A stretch of 64,000 bases of DNA. Origin: Micromonospora chokoriensis. Its GTDB lineage: Bacteria > Actinomycetota > Actinomycetes > Mycobacteriales > Micromonosporaceae. The stretch's first letter is position 1. Every line of letters begins with the position of its first letter. The DNA is taken from contig NZ_JOAN01000016.1 in NCBI RefSeq assembly GCF_000718555.1, forward strand, positions 1-64,000, in the 5' to 3' direction. Under the pieces are notes generated by a model. That model was not told the origin of the DNA, searched no databases, and worked only from the letters and a program-made list of their open reading frames with translations. This document shows positions 53,243 through 62,597 of the stretch, one piece after another. A program made the translations under genes and the position numbers.

Positions 53243-53944
53243 ATGAACGCTGACGGTAATTCTCTGCATCAGCGCGCCCGCATTCACGCCGCGCTCGGTG
53301 ATCCAGCGCGCCTGGCAATCGTGGACGCCCTCACCCTGGGCGACGCCTCCCCCGGCGAGATCGCCCACGACCTGGATATGCCGACGAACCTGGTCGCTCA
53401 CCACGTCAAGGTCCTCAGCGAGGCCGGCCTGGTCACCCGCGGCCGGTCCGAGGGCGACCGCCGCCGCACCTACCTGCGATTGCGGCCCGAGGCTCTGGCC
53501 ACGCTGACCCCGCCACGGCTCACTGGCGTGGGCCGGGTGGTGTTCGTCTGCACCCACAACTCCGCCCGCTCGCAACTCGCCGCCGCCCTGTGGGCCGACC
53601 GCACCCACACCACTGCCGCCTCGGCCGGCACGAAGCCGGCCCTCCGCGTACACCCCCGCGCGGTGACGGTGGCGCGCCGGCACGGCCTGCACCTCGACCC
53701 GGGCGGCACCAGGCACGTCACAGACATCGTCCGGGACGACGATCTGCTGATCGCCGTCTGCGACAACGCACACGAGGAGCTGACCGGGCCAGTCCGCCCC
53801 CGACTGCACTGGTCGGTGCCAGACCCGGTGCGGGCCGACACCGACGACGCGTTCGAGGCCGCGTACGCCGACCTCGCCGCCCGCGTCGACCGCGTCGCCC
53901 CCGTCATCAGCCCCACCATCAGCTCGGGAGTCCACCATGACTGA
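53243..53944 (+). CDS. ArsR/low-molecular-weight phosphatase fusion
   Basis: A 233-residue fusion. Residues 1-90 are an ArsR-type HTH (A-L-G-D-P-A-R-L-A-I-V-D-A-L and L-V-A-H-H-V-K-V-L), without the metal-binding cysteines. Residues 95-225 are a low-molecular-weight phosphatase/arsenate reductase with the P-loop V-C-T-H-N-S-A-R-S-Q near 100-109 and S-V-P-D-P as the acid loop. No ribosome-binding site is evident right before the ATG, so the mRNA may be leaderless. Coupled to the next gene by an 8-base overlap. Confidence 0.85.
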   Translation: MNADGNSLHQRARIHAALGDPARLAIVDALTLGDASPGEIAHDLDMPTNLVAHHVKVLSEAGLVTRGRSEGDRRRTYLRLRPEALATLTPPRLTGVGRVVFVCTHNSARSQLAAALWADRTHTTAASAGTKPALRVHPRAVTVARRHGLHLDPGGTRHVTDIVRDDDLLIAVCDNAHEELTGPVRPRLHWSVPDPVRADTDDAFEAAYADLAARVDRVAPVISPTISSGVHHD

Positions 53945-54647
53945 CACCCGCCCCCACCCCCACAGAGACCTCGCCGTCGACCAGCAGGTCGCCCTGCGCA
54001 CCGCCGCCACCCGCCTCGCGGCCGAATTCGACGGGACCTACGGCGTCGAGACCATAGAGCGATTCCTGTATGCCAGCTACGACCAGTTCGCCACCGCCAC
54101 CAGCATCCCCAACTACCTTCCCCTCCTCGCGGAACGGTTCGCCCGGCAACGCCTACAGGCGTTGGCCCGCGTCGAGGGACACCACCGCGACGGCCGCCCA
54201 GTGGCGCTGTTCCTGTGCACGCACAACGCCGGCCGGTCCCAGATGGCCCTCGGCTTCTTCAGCCACCTCGCCGGCGACAATGCGGTGGCCTGGTCCGGTG
54301 GCAGCGAACCCGGTGCCAAGGTCAACCCCGCTGCGGTCGCGGCGATGGCCGAACGCGGCATCGACATCTCCGACGAGTTCCCCAAACCCTGGACCGACGA
54401 GGTCGTCCGCGCCGCCGATGTCGTGGTCACGATGGGCTGTGGGGACGCCTGCCCGGTCTTCCCCGGCACCCGTTACGAGAACTGGCACCTCGACGACCCG
54501 GCCGGCCTCGACCTCCCCGAGGTCCGCCCGATCCGCGACGAGATCGAACGGCGCGTCCGCCGACTCCTCGACGACCTGCACGTAGCTCACCCGTCAAGGC
54601 AGATCCAGCCCATCACCCTTACCGAGAATCAACGGGAGCGCCCGTGA
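53937..54647 (+). CDS. arsC: Arsenate reductase, ArsC thioredoxin/mycothiol type with N-terminal extension
   Basis: A 236-residue protein: an N-terminal helical segment of about 85 residues precedes an LMW-PTP-type ArsC domain with P-loop L-C-T-H-N-A-G-R-S-Q near 93-102 and G-C-G-D-A-C-P-V-F-P-G near 163, the resolving cysteine pair. Related long ArsC forms in actinobacteria use mycothiol. Its ATG overlaps the fusion gene and its stop overlaps the ACR3 start. Confidence 0.85.
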   Translation: MTDTRPHPHRDLAVDQQVALRTAATRLAAEFDGTYGVETIERFLYASYDQFATATSIPNYLPLLAERFARQRLQALARVEGHHRDGRPVALFLCTHNAGRSQMALGFFSHLAGDNAVAWSGGSEPGAKVNPAAVAAMAERGIDISDEFPKPWTDEVVRAADVVVTMGCGDACPVFPGTRYENWHLDDPAGLDLPEVRPIRDEIERRVRRLLDDLHVAHPSRQIQPITLTENQRERP

Positions 54648-55726
54648 GCACCCGCACCACAATCCAGGACGATCCGCCGACGAGCGCCGTGGTCGGCCGC
54701 CTCTCCCGACTCGACCAACTCCTCCCGGTCTGGATCGGGCTCGCGATGGTCGCCGGCCTGCTCCTCGGCCGGCTGATCCCCGGCCTGAACAGCGCGCTGG
54801 ACTCGGTGACGATCGGCGGGATCTCGCTGCCGATCGCGGTCGGCCTGCTGATCATGATGTACCCGGTGTTGGCGAAGGTCCGCTACGACCGGCTCGACAC
54901 CGTCACCGGCGACCGCCGGCTGCTGATCTCCTCGCTGGTCCTCAACTGGCTCGTCGGCCCCGCCGTGATGTTCGCCCTGGCCTGGCTCTTCCTGGCCGAT
55001 CAACCGGCGTACCGGACCGGTCTGATCATCGTCGGCCTGGCCCGGTGCATCGCCATGGTCATCATCTGGAACGACCTCGCCTGCGGCGACCGGGAGGCCG
55101 CCGCGGTCCTGGTCGCGCTCAACTCCGTCTTCCAGGTCGTCGCCTTCGGCCTGCTCGGCTGGTTCTACCTCTCCGTGCTGCCCGGCTGGCTGGGGTTGCC
55201 CGGCACCGAGTTGACGATCTCGGCCTGGGACATCGCCCGCAACGTGCTGATCTTCCTCGGCATCCCGTTGCTCGCCGGCTACCTCACCCGCCGTCTCGGC
55301 GAGCGCGCCAAGGGCCGCGACTGGTACGAGGCCCGCTTCCTGCCCAGGATCGGCCCGGCCGCCCTCTACGGGCTGCTGTTCACGATCGTGATTCTATTCG
55401 CCCTGCAGGGCGACGCGATCACCAGCCGGCCCCTGGACGTGGTCCGCATCGCCCTGCCCCTGCTGGTGTACTTCGCGCTCATGTGGGCCGGCTCCTACGC
55501 CCTCGGCCGGGCCATCGGTCTCGGCTACGAGCGCACCACCACCCTGGCGTTCACCGCCGCCGGCAACAACTTCGAGCTCGCCATCGCCGTCGCGATCGGC
55601 ACCTTCGGCGTCGCCTCCGGGCAGGCCCTTGCCGGGGTCGTCGGCCCGCTGATCGAGGTGCCCGTCCTGGTCGGGCTCGTCTACGTGTCCCTGTGGGCAC
55701 GCCGCCGGTTCTTCACCACCCCTTGA
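54644..55726 (+). CDS. acr3: ACR3-family arsenite efflux pump
   Basis: A 360-residue membrane protein with about ten helices. The conserved cysteine region G-L-A-R-C-I-A-M-V-I-I-W-N-D near 129-142 and the N-N-F-E-L-A-I-A-V-A motif near 307 match the functional residues of ACR3 transporters. GTG overlaps the upstream arsC stop (GTGA). Exports arsenite formed by the neighbouring reductases. Confidence 0.95.
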   Translation: MSTRTTIQDDPPTSAVVGRLSRLDQLLPVWIGLAMVAGLLLGRLIPGLNSALDSVTIGGISLPIAVGLLIMMYPVLAKVRYDRLDTVTGDRRLLISSLVLNWLVGPAVMFALAWLFLADQPAYRTGLIIVGLARCIAMVIIWNDLACGDREAAAVLVALNSVFQVVAFGLLGWFYLSVLPGWLGLPGTELTISAWDIARNVLIFLGIPLLAGYLTRRLGERAKGRDWYEARFLPRIGPAALYGLLFTIVILFALQGDAITSRPLDVVRIALPLLVYFALMWAGSYALGRAIGLGYERTTTLAFTAAGNNFELAIAVAIGTFGVASGQALAGVVGPLIEVPVLVGLVYVSLWARRRFFTTP

Positions 55727-55741
55727 TTGAGAGGCACCACC

Positions 55742-56149
55742 GTGAGTGACAAGCCCAGCGTCCTGTTCGTCTGCGTGCACAACGCCGGCCGTTCCCAGAT
55801 GGCCGCCGGCTGGCTGCGCCACCTCGCCGGCGACACCGTGGAGGTCCGCTCGGCCGGCTCCGCTCCGGCCGAGACGATCAACCCCGCCGCCGTGCAGGCC
55901 ATGCGCGAGGTCGGCATCGACATCACCGACCAGACCCCAAAGCTTCTTGAGTACGCGGCCGCAGAGTCCTCCGACGTCATCGTGACCATGGGCTGCGGCG
56001 ACACCTGCCCGGTCTTCCCCGGCAAGCGCTACGAGGACTGGAAGCTCGACGACCCGGCCGGCCAGGGCGTCGAGGCCGTCCGCCCGATCCGCGACGAGAT
56101 CCGGGGGCGGGTGGAGAAGCTCCTCGCCGAGCTGCACCCCACCACCTGA
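55742..56149 (+). CDS. arsC: Arsenate reductase, thioredoxin/LMW-PTP type
   Basis: A 135-residue single-domain ArsC: P-loop V-C-V-H-N-A-G-R-S-Q near 11-20, and G-C-G-D-T-C-P-V-F-P-G near 84 with the redox cysteines. GTG at 55742 is preceded by GAGAGG and lies 15 bases after the acr3 stop. Last gene of the arsenic operon, converging on nrdB. Confidence 0.9.
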   Translation: MSDKPSVLFVCVHNAGRSQMAAGWLRHLAGDTVEVRSAGSAPAETINPAAVQAMREVGIDITDQTPKLLEYAAAESSDVIVTMGCGDTCPVFPGKRYEDWKLDDPAGQGVEAVRPIRDEIRGRVEKLLAELHPTT

Positions 56150-56169
56150 GAGCGTCGCAGAAGCCCAGA

Positions 56170-56215
56170 GCTGAGCGCGCCGCTTCTTTGATCAGGTGAC
56201 GAGAAGCAGCTCAGC
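56170..56215 (+). terminator. Probable terminator after arsC
   Basis: GCTGAGC (56170-56176) and GCTTCT (56182-56187) pair with AGAAGC (56202-56207) and GCTCAGC (56209-56215) around a TTTGATCAGG loop, just after the arsenic operon. Confidence 0.55.
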
Positions 56216-56260
56216 ACCGTTGCGCTAGACGGAGTGACTGTTCGTCAACCCCGCACTACG

Positions 56261-56339
56261 TCGTCGATCATGGAGTTGTGGTGGGTGACAAAGTGCCCGC
56301 ACAATAGCAAATGAGGCACCACAACTCCATGATCGACGA
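56261..56339. repeat. Inverted repeat with 23-bp perfect arms
   Basis: Positions 56261-56283 (beginning TCGTCGATCATGG) are the exact reverse complement of 56317-56339, with a 33-base loop. It sits between two convergent genes. Its arm resembles a short repeat common in actinomycete genomes, which would make it a MITE-like or REP element, but it may also terminate nrdB. Confidence 0.75.
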
Positions 56340-56381
56340 GAGCGGGCCACCTCTTCCCCGCGATCTTGCGCGGACGGGGCG

Positions 56382-57437
56382 TTAGAAGTCGTCGTCGAAG
56401 GCGACGGTGCCCGTCACCCCGACCTGGTACGCGGACACCCGCCGTTCGAAGAAGTTGGACAGCTCCTGCACGTCCTGCAACTCCATGAAGCCGAACGGGT
56501 TGCTCGACCCGTAGTGCGGCGCGATGCCGAGTTGGGCGAGGCGGCGGTCGGCGACGTGCTGGAGGTACTCCCGCATGTCGGCCAGCGTCAGGCCGGGCAC
56601 GCCGTGGCCCACCAGATCCTCGGCGAACTGCACCTCACACTCGACGGCCTCGGCGAGCATCTGCCGGACCTGGTCGGCGAGGTCGTCGTCGAACAGGTCC
56701 GGCTCCTCGGCGCGGACGGTGTCCACCACGTCGAACGCGAACGCCATGTGCATCGACTCGTCGCGGAACACCCAGTTGGTGCCGGAGGCCAGACCGTGCA
56801 GCAGGCCACGGGAGCGCAGGAAGTAGACGTACGCGAACGCGCCGTAGAAGAACAACCCCTCGATGCAGGCGGCGAAGCAGATCAGGTTGAGCAGGAACGT
56901 CCGTCGGTCCTCGCGGGACCGCAGCTCCCGCAGATCGCTCAGGGAATCGATCCAGCGGAAGCAGAACTCGGCCTTGCGGCGGATCGAGGGAATGTTCTCG
57001 ATGGCCGCGAACGCCTCGAAGCGCTCGGTCTCGTCGGGCACGTACGTGTCGAGCAGGTTGAGATAGAACTGGACGTGCACGGCCTCCTCGAACAGCTGCC
57101 GGGACAGGTAGAGGCGACCCTCGGGGCTGTTGACGTGCTGGTAGAGGTTGAGCACCAGGTTGTTGGCGACGATCGTGTCGCCGGTGGCGAAGAACGCCAC
57201 CAGTCGGCTGACCAGGTGCCGTTCGGCCGGCGACAGCTTGTCCAGGTCGGCGAGGTCGGCGTGCAGGTCGACCTCCTCGACCGTCCAGGTGTTACGGATG
57301 GCGTCGCGGAACCGGTCGAAGAAGTGCGGGTAGCGCATCGGGCGGAGGGTGAGGTCCATCCCGGGGTCGAGCAGCATGTGCGTGGTCCTCGTGTCGGTGG
57401 TGCGGGTGTCGGCGGTGGTGGCGTCGGCGAGGGTCAC
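56382..57437 (-). CDS. nrdB: Ribonucleoside-diphosphate reductase beta subunit
   Basis: A 351-residue class I di-iron subunit. Iron ligands fit as D (near 84), E-x-x-H in the E-E-A-V-H-V-Q-F-Y block near 118-122, and E with E-S-M-H-M-A-F near 226. The GTG at 57437 overlaps the nrdA stop (GTGA), so the subunits are translationally coupled. It forms the radical for NrdA. The pair lies downstream of a cobalamin riboswitch. Confidence 0.95.
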   Translation of the reverse strand: MTLADATTADTRTTDTRTTHMLLDPGMDLTLRPMRYPHFFDRFRDAIRNTWTVEEVDLHADLADLDKLSPAERHLVSRLVAFFATGDTIVANNLVLNLYQHVNSPEGRLYLSRQLFEEAVHVQFYLNLLDTYVPDETERFEAFAAIENIPSIRRKAEFCFRWIDSLSDLRELRSREDRRTFLLNLICFAACIEGLFFYGAFAYVYFLRSRGLLHGLASGTNWVFRDESMHMAFAFDVVDTVRAEEPDLFDDDLADQVRQMLAEAVECEVQFAEDLVGHGVPGLTLADMREYLQHVADRRLAQLGIAPHYGSSNPFGFMELQDVQELSNFFERRVSAYQVGVTGTVAFDDDF

Positions 57438-59812
57438 TGGCAGGCCTCGCACGACTCGGGGTTCTCAAGCGAGCAGGCCAGCGCCTCCGCGTCGACGGCG
57501 ACGACGGGTGCGACGGCGCTGACGGTGGCCTGCTGGATCCGCGTGGCGGGGCGGGAACGCAGGTAGTAGGTGGTCTTCAGCCCGGCCTTCCAGGCGTACA
57601 GGTACATCGAGGAGAGCTTGCCGATGGTCGGTGCGGCCAGGAACAGGTTCAGCGACTGGGACTGGTCGATGAACGGAGCACGGGCGGCGGCCAGGTCGAT
57701 CAGCGCCCGCTGCGGCAGCTCCCACGCGGTGCGGAACAGTTCCCGTACGCCGGCCGGCAGCTCGGCGATGTCCTGCACCGACCCCTCCGCCCGCTTGATC
57801 GCCGAACGGATCCGCTCGTTCCACAGACCGCGGGCCTTCAGCTCGCGTACCAGAGCGGTGTTGACCTGAAGGAACTCCCCGGACAGGGTCTCGCGCTTGA
57901 ACAGGTTGGACACCTGCGGCTCGATGCACTCGTAGCACCCGGCGATCGAGGCGATGGTCGCGGTCGGCGCGACCGCCACCAGCAGCGAGTTGCGCAGCCC
58001 GTACGCCTCGACCCGCGTGCGCAGCGCGTCCCAGCGCGCGGTCTGCGTACCCTCGACGCCCCACAGGTCGGGCTGGAGCTGGCCCCGCGCGGCCCGGGTC
58101 TGCGGGTACGCCGGGTGTGCGCCGAAGTCGCGCGCCAGGTCGGCGGAGGTCTCCAGCGCGGTCAGGTACAGCTCCTCGCTGATCCGGGTGGACAGCTCCC
58201 GCGCGGCCGGCGAGTCGAACGGCAACCGCAGCGCGAAGAACACGTCCTGCAGGCCCATCAGCCCGAGCCCGACCGGCCGCCAGCGAGGGTTGCTCGCCGC
58301 CGCCTGCGCGGTCGGGTAGTAGTTGATGTCGATGACCCGGTCGAGGAAGGTCACCGCGGTCCGCACCGTGGCGCGCAGCCGCTCCCAGTCGATGCCACCG
58401 GCGGTGAGGTGGGCGGCGAGGTTCACCGAACCGAGGTTGCACACGGCGGTCTCGGCGTCGCTGGACACCTCGACGATCTCGGTGCACAGGTTGGACAGGT
58501 GCACCACGTTGCCCGGCTCGGCGGTCTGGTTGCACAGTCGGTTGGCGGCGTCCTTGAAGGTCATCCACCCGTTGCCGGTCTGGGCGAGGGTGCGCATCAT
58601 CTTGCCGTACAGCTCCCGCGCCGGCACCTGCCGCACGTAGCGACCCTGCGCCTCGGCCTCCCGGTACGCGGCGTCGAACCGCTCGCCCCACAGGTCGGGC
58701 AGCTCGGGCACCTCGTGCGGGTCGAACAACGACCACATCTCGTCGGCCTCGACCCGGCGCATGAACTCGTCCGGGACCCAGTTGGCCAGGTTGAGGTTGT
58801 GGGTGCGCCGGGCGTCCTCGCCGGTGTTGTCCCGCAGTTGCAGGAACTCCTCGACGTCCGGGTGCCACGGCTCCAGGTAGACGCAGGCCGCGCCCTTGCG
58901 CCGGCCGCCCTGGTTGACCGCGGCGACGCTCGCGTCCAGCGTACGCAGCCACGGCACGATCCCGTTGGACTGCCCGTTGGTGCCCCGGATCAGCGCTCCC
59001 CGCGAGCGGACCCGGGAGTACGCGATGCCGATGCCGCCGGCGAACTTGGACAGGTTGGCGACCTGGGCGTACCGCTGGTAGATCGAGTCCAACTCGTCGA
59101 GCGGGGAGTCGACCAGGTAGCAGGAGGACATCTGGGTGTGCCGGGTGCCGGAGTTGAACAGGGTCGGTGAGCTGGGCAGGTAGGCCAGGCTGGACATCAG
59201 CCGGTAGAAGTCCACCGCCTCGTCGGCCGTCCGGGACAGCCCGCACGCCACCCGCAGCAGCCAGTACTGCGGGGTCTCCAGCACGAGTCGGCTGGTGGGG
59301 TGGCGCAGCAGATACCGGTCGTACACCGTGCGCAGGCCGAAGTACTCGAACCTCCGGTCGCCGTCGCGGTCGATCGCGTGATCGAGCGTCGTGGCGTGCG
59401 CGGCGACGAACGCGGCGGTGTCGTCGCCGATCAGGCCCTCGGCGTGGCCGACCTTGATCGCCACGCTGAACGAGGTGATGCCCTGTCGCCGCACCTCCTT
59501 GTCGACGTAGCCCGCCAACAGCCGCGCGGCGAGGCGCGAGTACTGCGGCTCCTCACCGATCATCTCGGCCGCGGTCTGGATGGAGAGCCGGTCCAGTTCG
59601 GCCGTCGTCGCGCCGTCGTACAGGCCGCTGATGGTGCGGGTGGCCACCCGCATCGGGTCGACGTCGGTGAGGTCGTCGGCCCACCGCTCGACCGCCCGGA
59701 CGATCTTGTTCACGTCCACGGGTTCGGTGGCGCCGTCGCGCTTGCGGACCTGCATCGGCGTCCGCCGCAGGGTCGCGTCGCCGCTGACCGGGACTACCTC
59801 GATGACTGTCAC
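57434..59812 (-). CDS. nrdA: Ribonucleoside-diphosphate reductase alpha subunit (class I)
   Basis: A 792-residue catalytic subunit with an N-terminal ATP-cone (V-R-K-R-D-G near 18), the active-site cysteines (S-S-C-Y-L near 216, N-L-C-T-E near 437 and related), N-L-G-S-V-N-L and the C-terminal C-E-A-C tail that exchanges disulfides. The second of two tandem GTG codons (59812) sits six bases after GAGGAG. Transcribed from a promoter upstream of the B12 riboswitch. Confidence 0.95.
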   Translation of the reverse strand: MTVIEVVPVSGDATLRRTPMQVRKRDGATEPVDVNKIVRAVERWADDLTDVDPMRVATRTISGLYDGATTAELDRLSIQTAAEMIGEEPQYSRLAARLLAGYVDKEVRRQGITSFSVAIKVGHAEGLIGDDTAAFVAAHATTLDHAIDRDGDRRFEYFGLRTVYDRYLLRHPTSRLVLETPQYWLLRVACGLSRTADEAVDFYRLMSSLAYLPSSPTLFNSGTRHTQMSSCYLVDSPLDELDSIYQRYAQVANLSKFAGGIGIAYSRVRSRGALIRGTNGQSNGIVPWLRTLDASVAAVNQGGRRKGAACVYLEPWHPDVEEFLQLRDNTGEDARRTHNLNLANWVPDEFMRRVEADEMWSLFDPHEVPELPDLWGERFDAAYREAEAQGRYVRQVPARELYGKMMRTLAQTGNGWMTFKDAANRLCNQTAEPGNVVHLSNLCTEIVEVSSDAETAVCNLGSVNLAAHLTAGGIDWERLRATVRTAVTFLDRVIDINYYPTAQAAASNPRWRPVGLGLMGLQDVFFALRLPFDSPAARELSTRISEELYLTALETSADLARDFGAHPAYPQTRAARGQLQPDLWGVEGTQTARWDALRTRVEAYGLRNSLLVAVAPTATIASIAGCYECIEPQVSNLFKRETLSGEFLQVNTALVRELKARGLWNERIRSAIKRAEGSVQDIAELPAGVRELFRTAWELPQRALIDLAAARAPFIDQSQSLNLFLAAPTIGKLSSMYLYAWKAGLKTTYYLRSRPATRIQQATVSAVAPVVAVDAEALACSLENPESCEACQ

Positions 59813-59957
59813 CACTCGCTCCTCGGAGTTCGAGACCTGGTGGCCCGGACGCGAGGAGACAGACACCGACGGACGCCACGCCAGCCCGGCGTGGGTCAGG
59901 TGGCGTCAGCCGTCCCACGCGGCCTCGGACCGCCGCCTACCCGGGTGCGGGTACGCG

Positions 59958-60140
59958 GCGCGCTGGCAGGTCTTCGGACTCGTGGGCACGACCGGGCTCG
60001 CCGGTCTCCTACTGGCCGTCGCTTCCCAGGCCGGTTGGTGGCCCAGTGCTGTTGACGGCGGTCGTTCCCACTCACCGCTGCGGGACAGTCCCGGATTTCC
60101 ACCGGGTTCCCTGTTGCCTCGACCGCACCGGATGAGCGGC
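59958..60140 (-). ncRNA. Cobalamin (adenosylcobalamin) riboswitch
   Basis: On the minus strand, read 5' to 3', the region contains the conserved core C-x-G-G-T-G-A-A-A-T-C-C-G-like segment, then ACTGTCCCGCAGCGGTGA, a central CACTGGGCC block, the GGAAGCGACGGCCAGTAGGA block and the P2/P3 closing GTGCCCACGAGTCCGAAGAC with GCCAGCGC at the 3' end. It lies about 150 bases ahead of nrdA. Such switches repress class I RNR when coenzyme B12 is present, when a B12-dependent class II enzyme can take over. Confidence 0.85.
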
Positions 60141-60390
60141 CGAACCAGCTGCGCTCGACACCATATATAGGGACGCAGCCGTTGTCACACCCCACATGTC
60201 GGTCTCGGGCGTGTCGGGAGCCGGTCGGTGATCACCGTCACCAACGCGGCCAACCTGTCGAGGCGAGCACGCGGCGGCGGAACTCTGCACGCGAGTGTCG
60301 ACAATCGACGACGACACGACGCATCGAGGTCGACCGACGAGGTACGCGGCAAACATCATACGTCTGCGGGGCTTACAGTGATCGACGTCG

Positions 60391-60420
60391 TTGACGTTCC
60401 CAGGCAATCGTTCGTATACT
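60391..60420 (+). promoter_or_regulatory. Promoter of the fuconate dehydratase gene
   Basis: TTGACG (60391-60396) and TATACT (60415-60420) are separated by 18 bases, a good match to a housekeeping promoter. GATCATCTGATC (60427-60438) directly after the -10 could be the operator of the nearby GntR-family protein. Confidence 0.65.
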
Positions 60421-60463
60421 CCCAGTGATCATCTGATCTTTAGCCTAGCCGGGCGAGGAGCGC

Positions 60464-61858
60464 ATGCCGCAGATCACCGCTGTCACCGTGCAGGACGTCC
60501 GCTTCCCCACCTCCCTGACCGCTGACGGCTCCGACGCCATGAACAAGGACGGCGACTACTCGGCGGCCTACGTCATCCTGCACACCGACGGCGTCGACGG
60601 CGTGGGTGCGCCACTCGCCGGGCACGGCCTGACCTTCACCATCGGTCGAGGCAACGACATCGTCGCGGCGGCGGCAGTGCACCAGGCACAGCGCCTCGTG
60701 GGCCTCGACGTGGCGACGATGGCAGCGGACATGGGCGCGGTCTACCGCCTGCTCACCTCCGACTCGCAGCTGCGGTGGCTCGGTCCGGAGAAGGGCGTCG
60801 TGCACCTGTCGCTGGCGGCCGTGCTGAACGCATCGTGGGACCTGGTCGCCCGGGTCGCCGACAAGCCGCTGTGGCGGCTGCTCGTCGACATGTCCCCCGA
60901 GCAACTCGTCGATATCGCGGACCTGCGCTACCTCTCCGACGCGCTGACCCGGGACGAGGCGCTGGCCATCCTGCGCGCCAAGGAGAGCACGAAGGCCGAC
61001 CGCCTCGCCGAGCTGGACCGGACCGGCTACCCCGCATACACCACCTCGGCGGGCTGGCTCGGCTACGGCGACGACAAGCTGCGCCGGTTGTGCCAGGAGG
61101 CGGTCGACACCGGCTACGGCTACGTCAAGCTCAAGGTGGGCGCCAACCTCGACGACGACATCCGGCGGTGCCGGATCGCGCGGGAGATCCTCGGCCCGCA
61201 CCGCAACCTGATGATCGACGCCAACCAGGTGTGGGACGTCGGTCAGGCCATCGAGTGGGTCAAGGCCCTCGCCGAGTTCACGCCACTGTGGATCGAGGAG
61301 CCGACCAGCCCCGACGACATCCTGGGCCACGCGGCCGTCCGCCGTGCCGTCGCCCCCATCGGCGTCGCCACCGGCGAGCACTGCCACAACCGAGTGATGT
61401 TCAAGCAGCTCTTCCAGGCCGGGGCCATCGACTTCTGCCAGCTGGACACCGGCAGGTTGGCCAGCATCAACGAGATCGTCGCCGTGCTGCTGCTCGCCGC
61501 GAAGTTCGACGTCCCGGTCTGCCCCCACGCCGGCGGCGTCGGGCTCTGCGAGATGGTCCAACACGTGTCGGTGCTCGACTACGTCTCGATCTCGGGGGAT
61601 CTCACCGACCGGGTCACCGAGTTCGTCGACCACCTGCACGAGCACTTCACCGACCCGTGCATCATCCGGGACACCGGCTCGGGCAGCGGTTACGTCCTGC
61701 CCAGCCAGCCCGGCTACTCCACCCGGATGCGCCCCGAGTCGGTTGCGCACTACCGGTTCCCCGACGGCGACTACTGGGCGGCGACAGACCCGGCTACCGT
61801 GTCAGCTCCGGAGCCGTTCGTGATCGCGGGTGGGTCGGCCACCCCCGCCGGACGCTAG
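60464..61858 (+). CDS. L-fuconate dehydratase (enolase superfamily)
   Basis: A 464-residue enolase-superfamily dehydratase. The sequence closely follows ENOSF1/L-fuconate dehydratases: T-S-A-G-W-L-G-Y near 195, V-K-L-K-V-G near 222 (catalytic Lys), D-A-N-Q-V-W near 249 and [10 protein letters not shown] near 278 (metal ligands), and [11 protein letters not shown] near 353 with the catalytic His. GAGGAG precedes the ATG. It converts L-fuconate to 2-keto-3-deoxy-L-fuconate in L-fucose degradation. Confidence 0.9.
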   Translation: MPQITAVTVQDVRFPTSLTADGSDAMNKDGDYSAAYVILHTDGVDGVGAPLAGHGLTFTIGRGNDIVAAAAVHQAQRLVGLDVATMAADMGAVYRLLTSDSQLRWLGPEKGVVHLSLAAVLNASWDLVARVADKPLWRLLVDMSPEQLVDIADLRYLSDALTRDEALAILRAKESTKADRLAELDRTGYPAYTTSAGWLGYGDDKLRRLCQEAVDTGYGYVKLKVGANLDDDIRRCRIAREILGPHRNLMIDANQVWDVGQAIEWVKALAEFTPLWIEEPTSPDDILGHAAVRRAVAPIGVATGEHCHNRVMFKQLFQAGAIDFCQLDTGRLASINEIVAVLLLAAKFDVPVCPHAGGVGLCEMVQHVSVLDYVSISGDLTDRVTEFVDHLHEHFTDPCIIRDTGSGSGYVLPSQPGYSTRMRPESVAHYRFPDGDYWAATDPATVSAPEPFVIAGGSATPAGR

Positions 61859-61866
61859 GGGGGTTC

Positions 61867-62589
61867 GTGTCTCGCACCGACGAAGTGGTCAACGGCATCA
61901 AGCGGATGATCCTCGAAGGTAGGTTCAAGCCCGGCGACCGGCTGCCCATCGAGAAGGATCTCGCCGAGTCGCTCGGCGTCTCGCGGGGGTCGCTGCGCGA
62001 GGGCATGTCGGCCCTGTCCATCCTCGGCATCGTCAACATCCGTCAGGGTGACGGCACCTACGTCACCAATCTCGACGCGCCGCAGCTGCTGGCCCCGATG
62101 GGCTTCGTGGTGGACTTCCAGGGTCAGGGCGACCCCCGGCACATCCACACCGTTCGGCGGCTGCTGGAGTGCGAGGCCGCCTGCCTGGCGGCGACCAGGA
62201 TCACCGACGAGGCCCTCGCCCAGGCGGAGGACCTGCTCGACGAGGCGGCCCGGATGGTCGGCCAGTCACCGCAGGACCACGAGCGGATCCTCGAAATCGA
62301 CATCGCCTTCCACCGGATCATCGCCGTGCACGCCGGGAATCCGGTGCTCGTCGGCCTGATCGAGGCCTTCGCCGGGCGCACCGTACGCGGGCGGCTCTGG
62401 CGCAGCCTGCACGAGGAGGGCGCGGACCGGCGTACCCACGACGAGCACGTGGCGATCCTCAAGGCCCTCCTGGCACGCGACCCCGAGCGGGCCCGCACCC
62501 GGATGGCCAACCACCTGATCGGGGTGGAGGAGTCGTTGCAGGGGCTACCCGACGACACCGACCCGAACGGCGAGCCCGCACGGCTCTGA
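61867..62589 (+). CDS. GntR/FadR-family transcriptional regulator
   Basis: A 240-residue regulator: winged helix with R-L-P-I-E-K-D-L-A-E-S-L-G-V-S-R-G-S near 26-43 and an FCD ligand domain with the histidine/aspartate metal-like cluster (D-I-A-F-H-R and D-E-H near 142 and 199). GTG at 61867 follows GGGGGG. Eight bases after the dehydratase gene, so it probably controls the L-fucose/fuconate genes. Confidence 0.85.
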   Translation: MSRTDEVVNGIKRMILEGRFKPGDRLPIEKDLAESLGVSRGSLREGMSALSILGIVNIRQGDGTYVTNLDAPQLLAPMGFVVDFQGQGDPRHIHTVRRLLECEAACLAATRITDEALAQAEDLLDEAARMVGQSPQDHERILEIDIAFHRIIAVHAGNPVLVGLIEAFAGRTVRGRLWRSLHEEGADRRTHDEHVAILKALLARDPERARTRMANHLIGVEESLQGLPDDTDPNGEPARL

Positions 62590-62597
62590 GCACCCAC

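Noticed and set aside
54215..54643. Upstream extension of the ACR3 frame
   Set aside because: It overlaps the arsC gene almost entirely; the GTGA overlap start at 54644 is far better.
60775..61866. Upstream extension of the GntR-family frame
   Set aside because: It is a shadow of the fuconate dehydratase gene; family homology begins at 61867.
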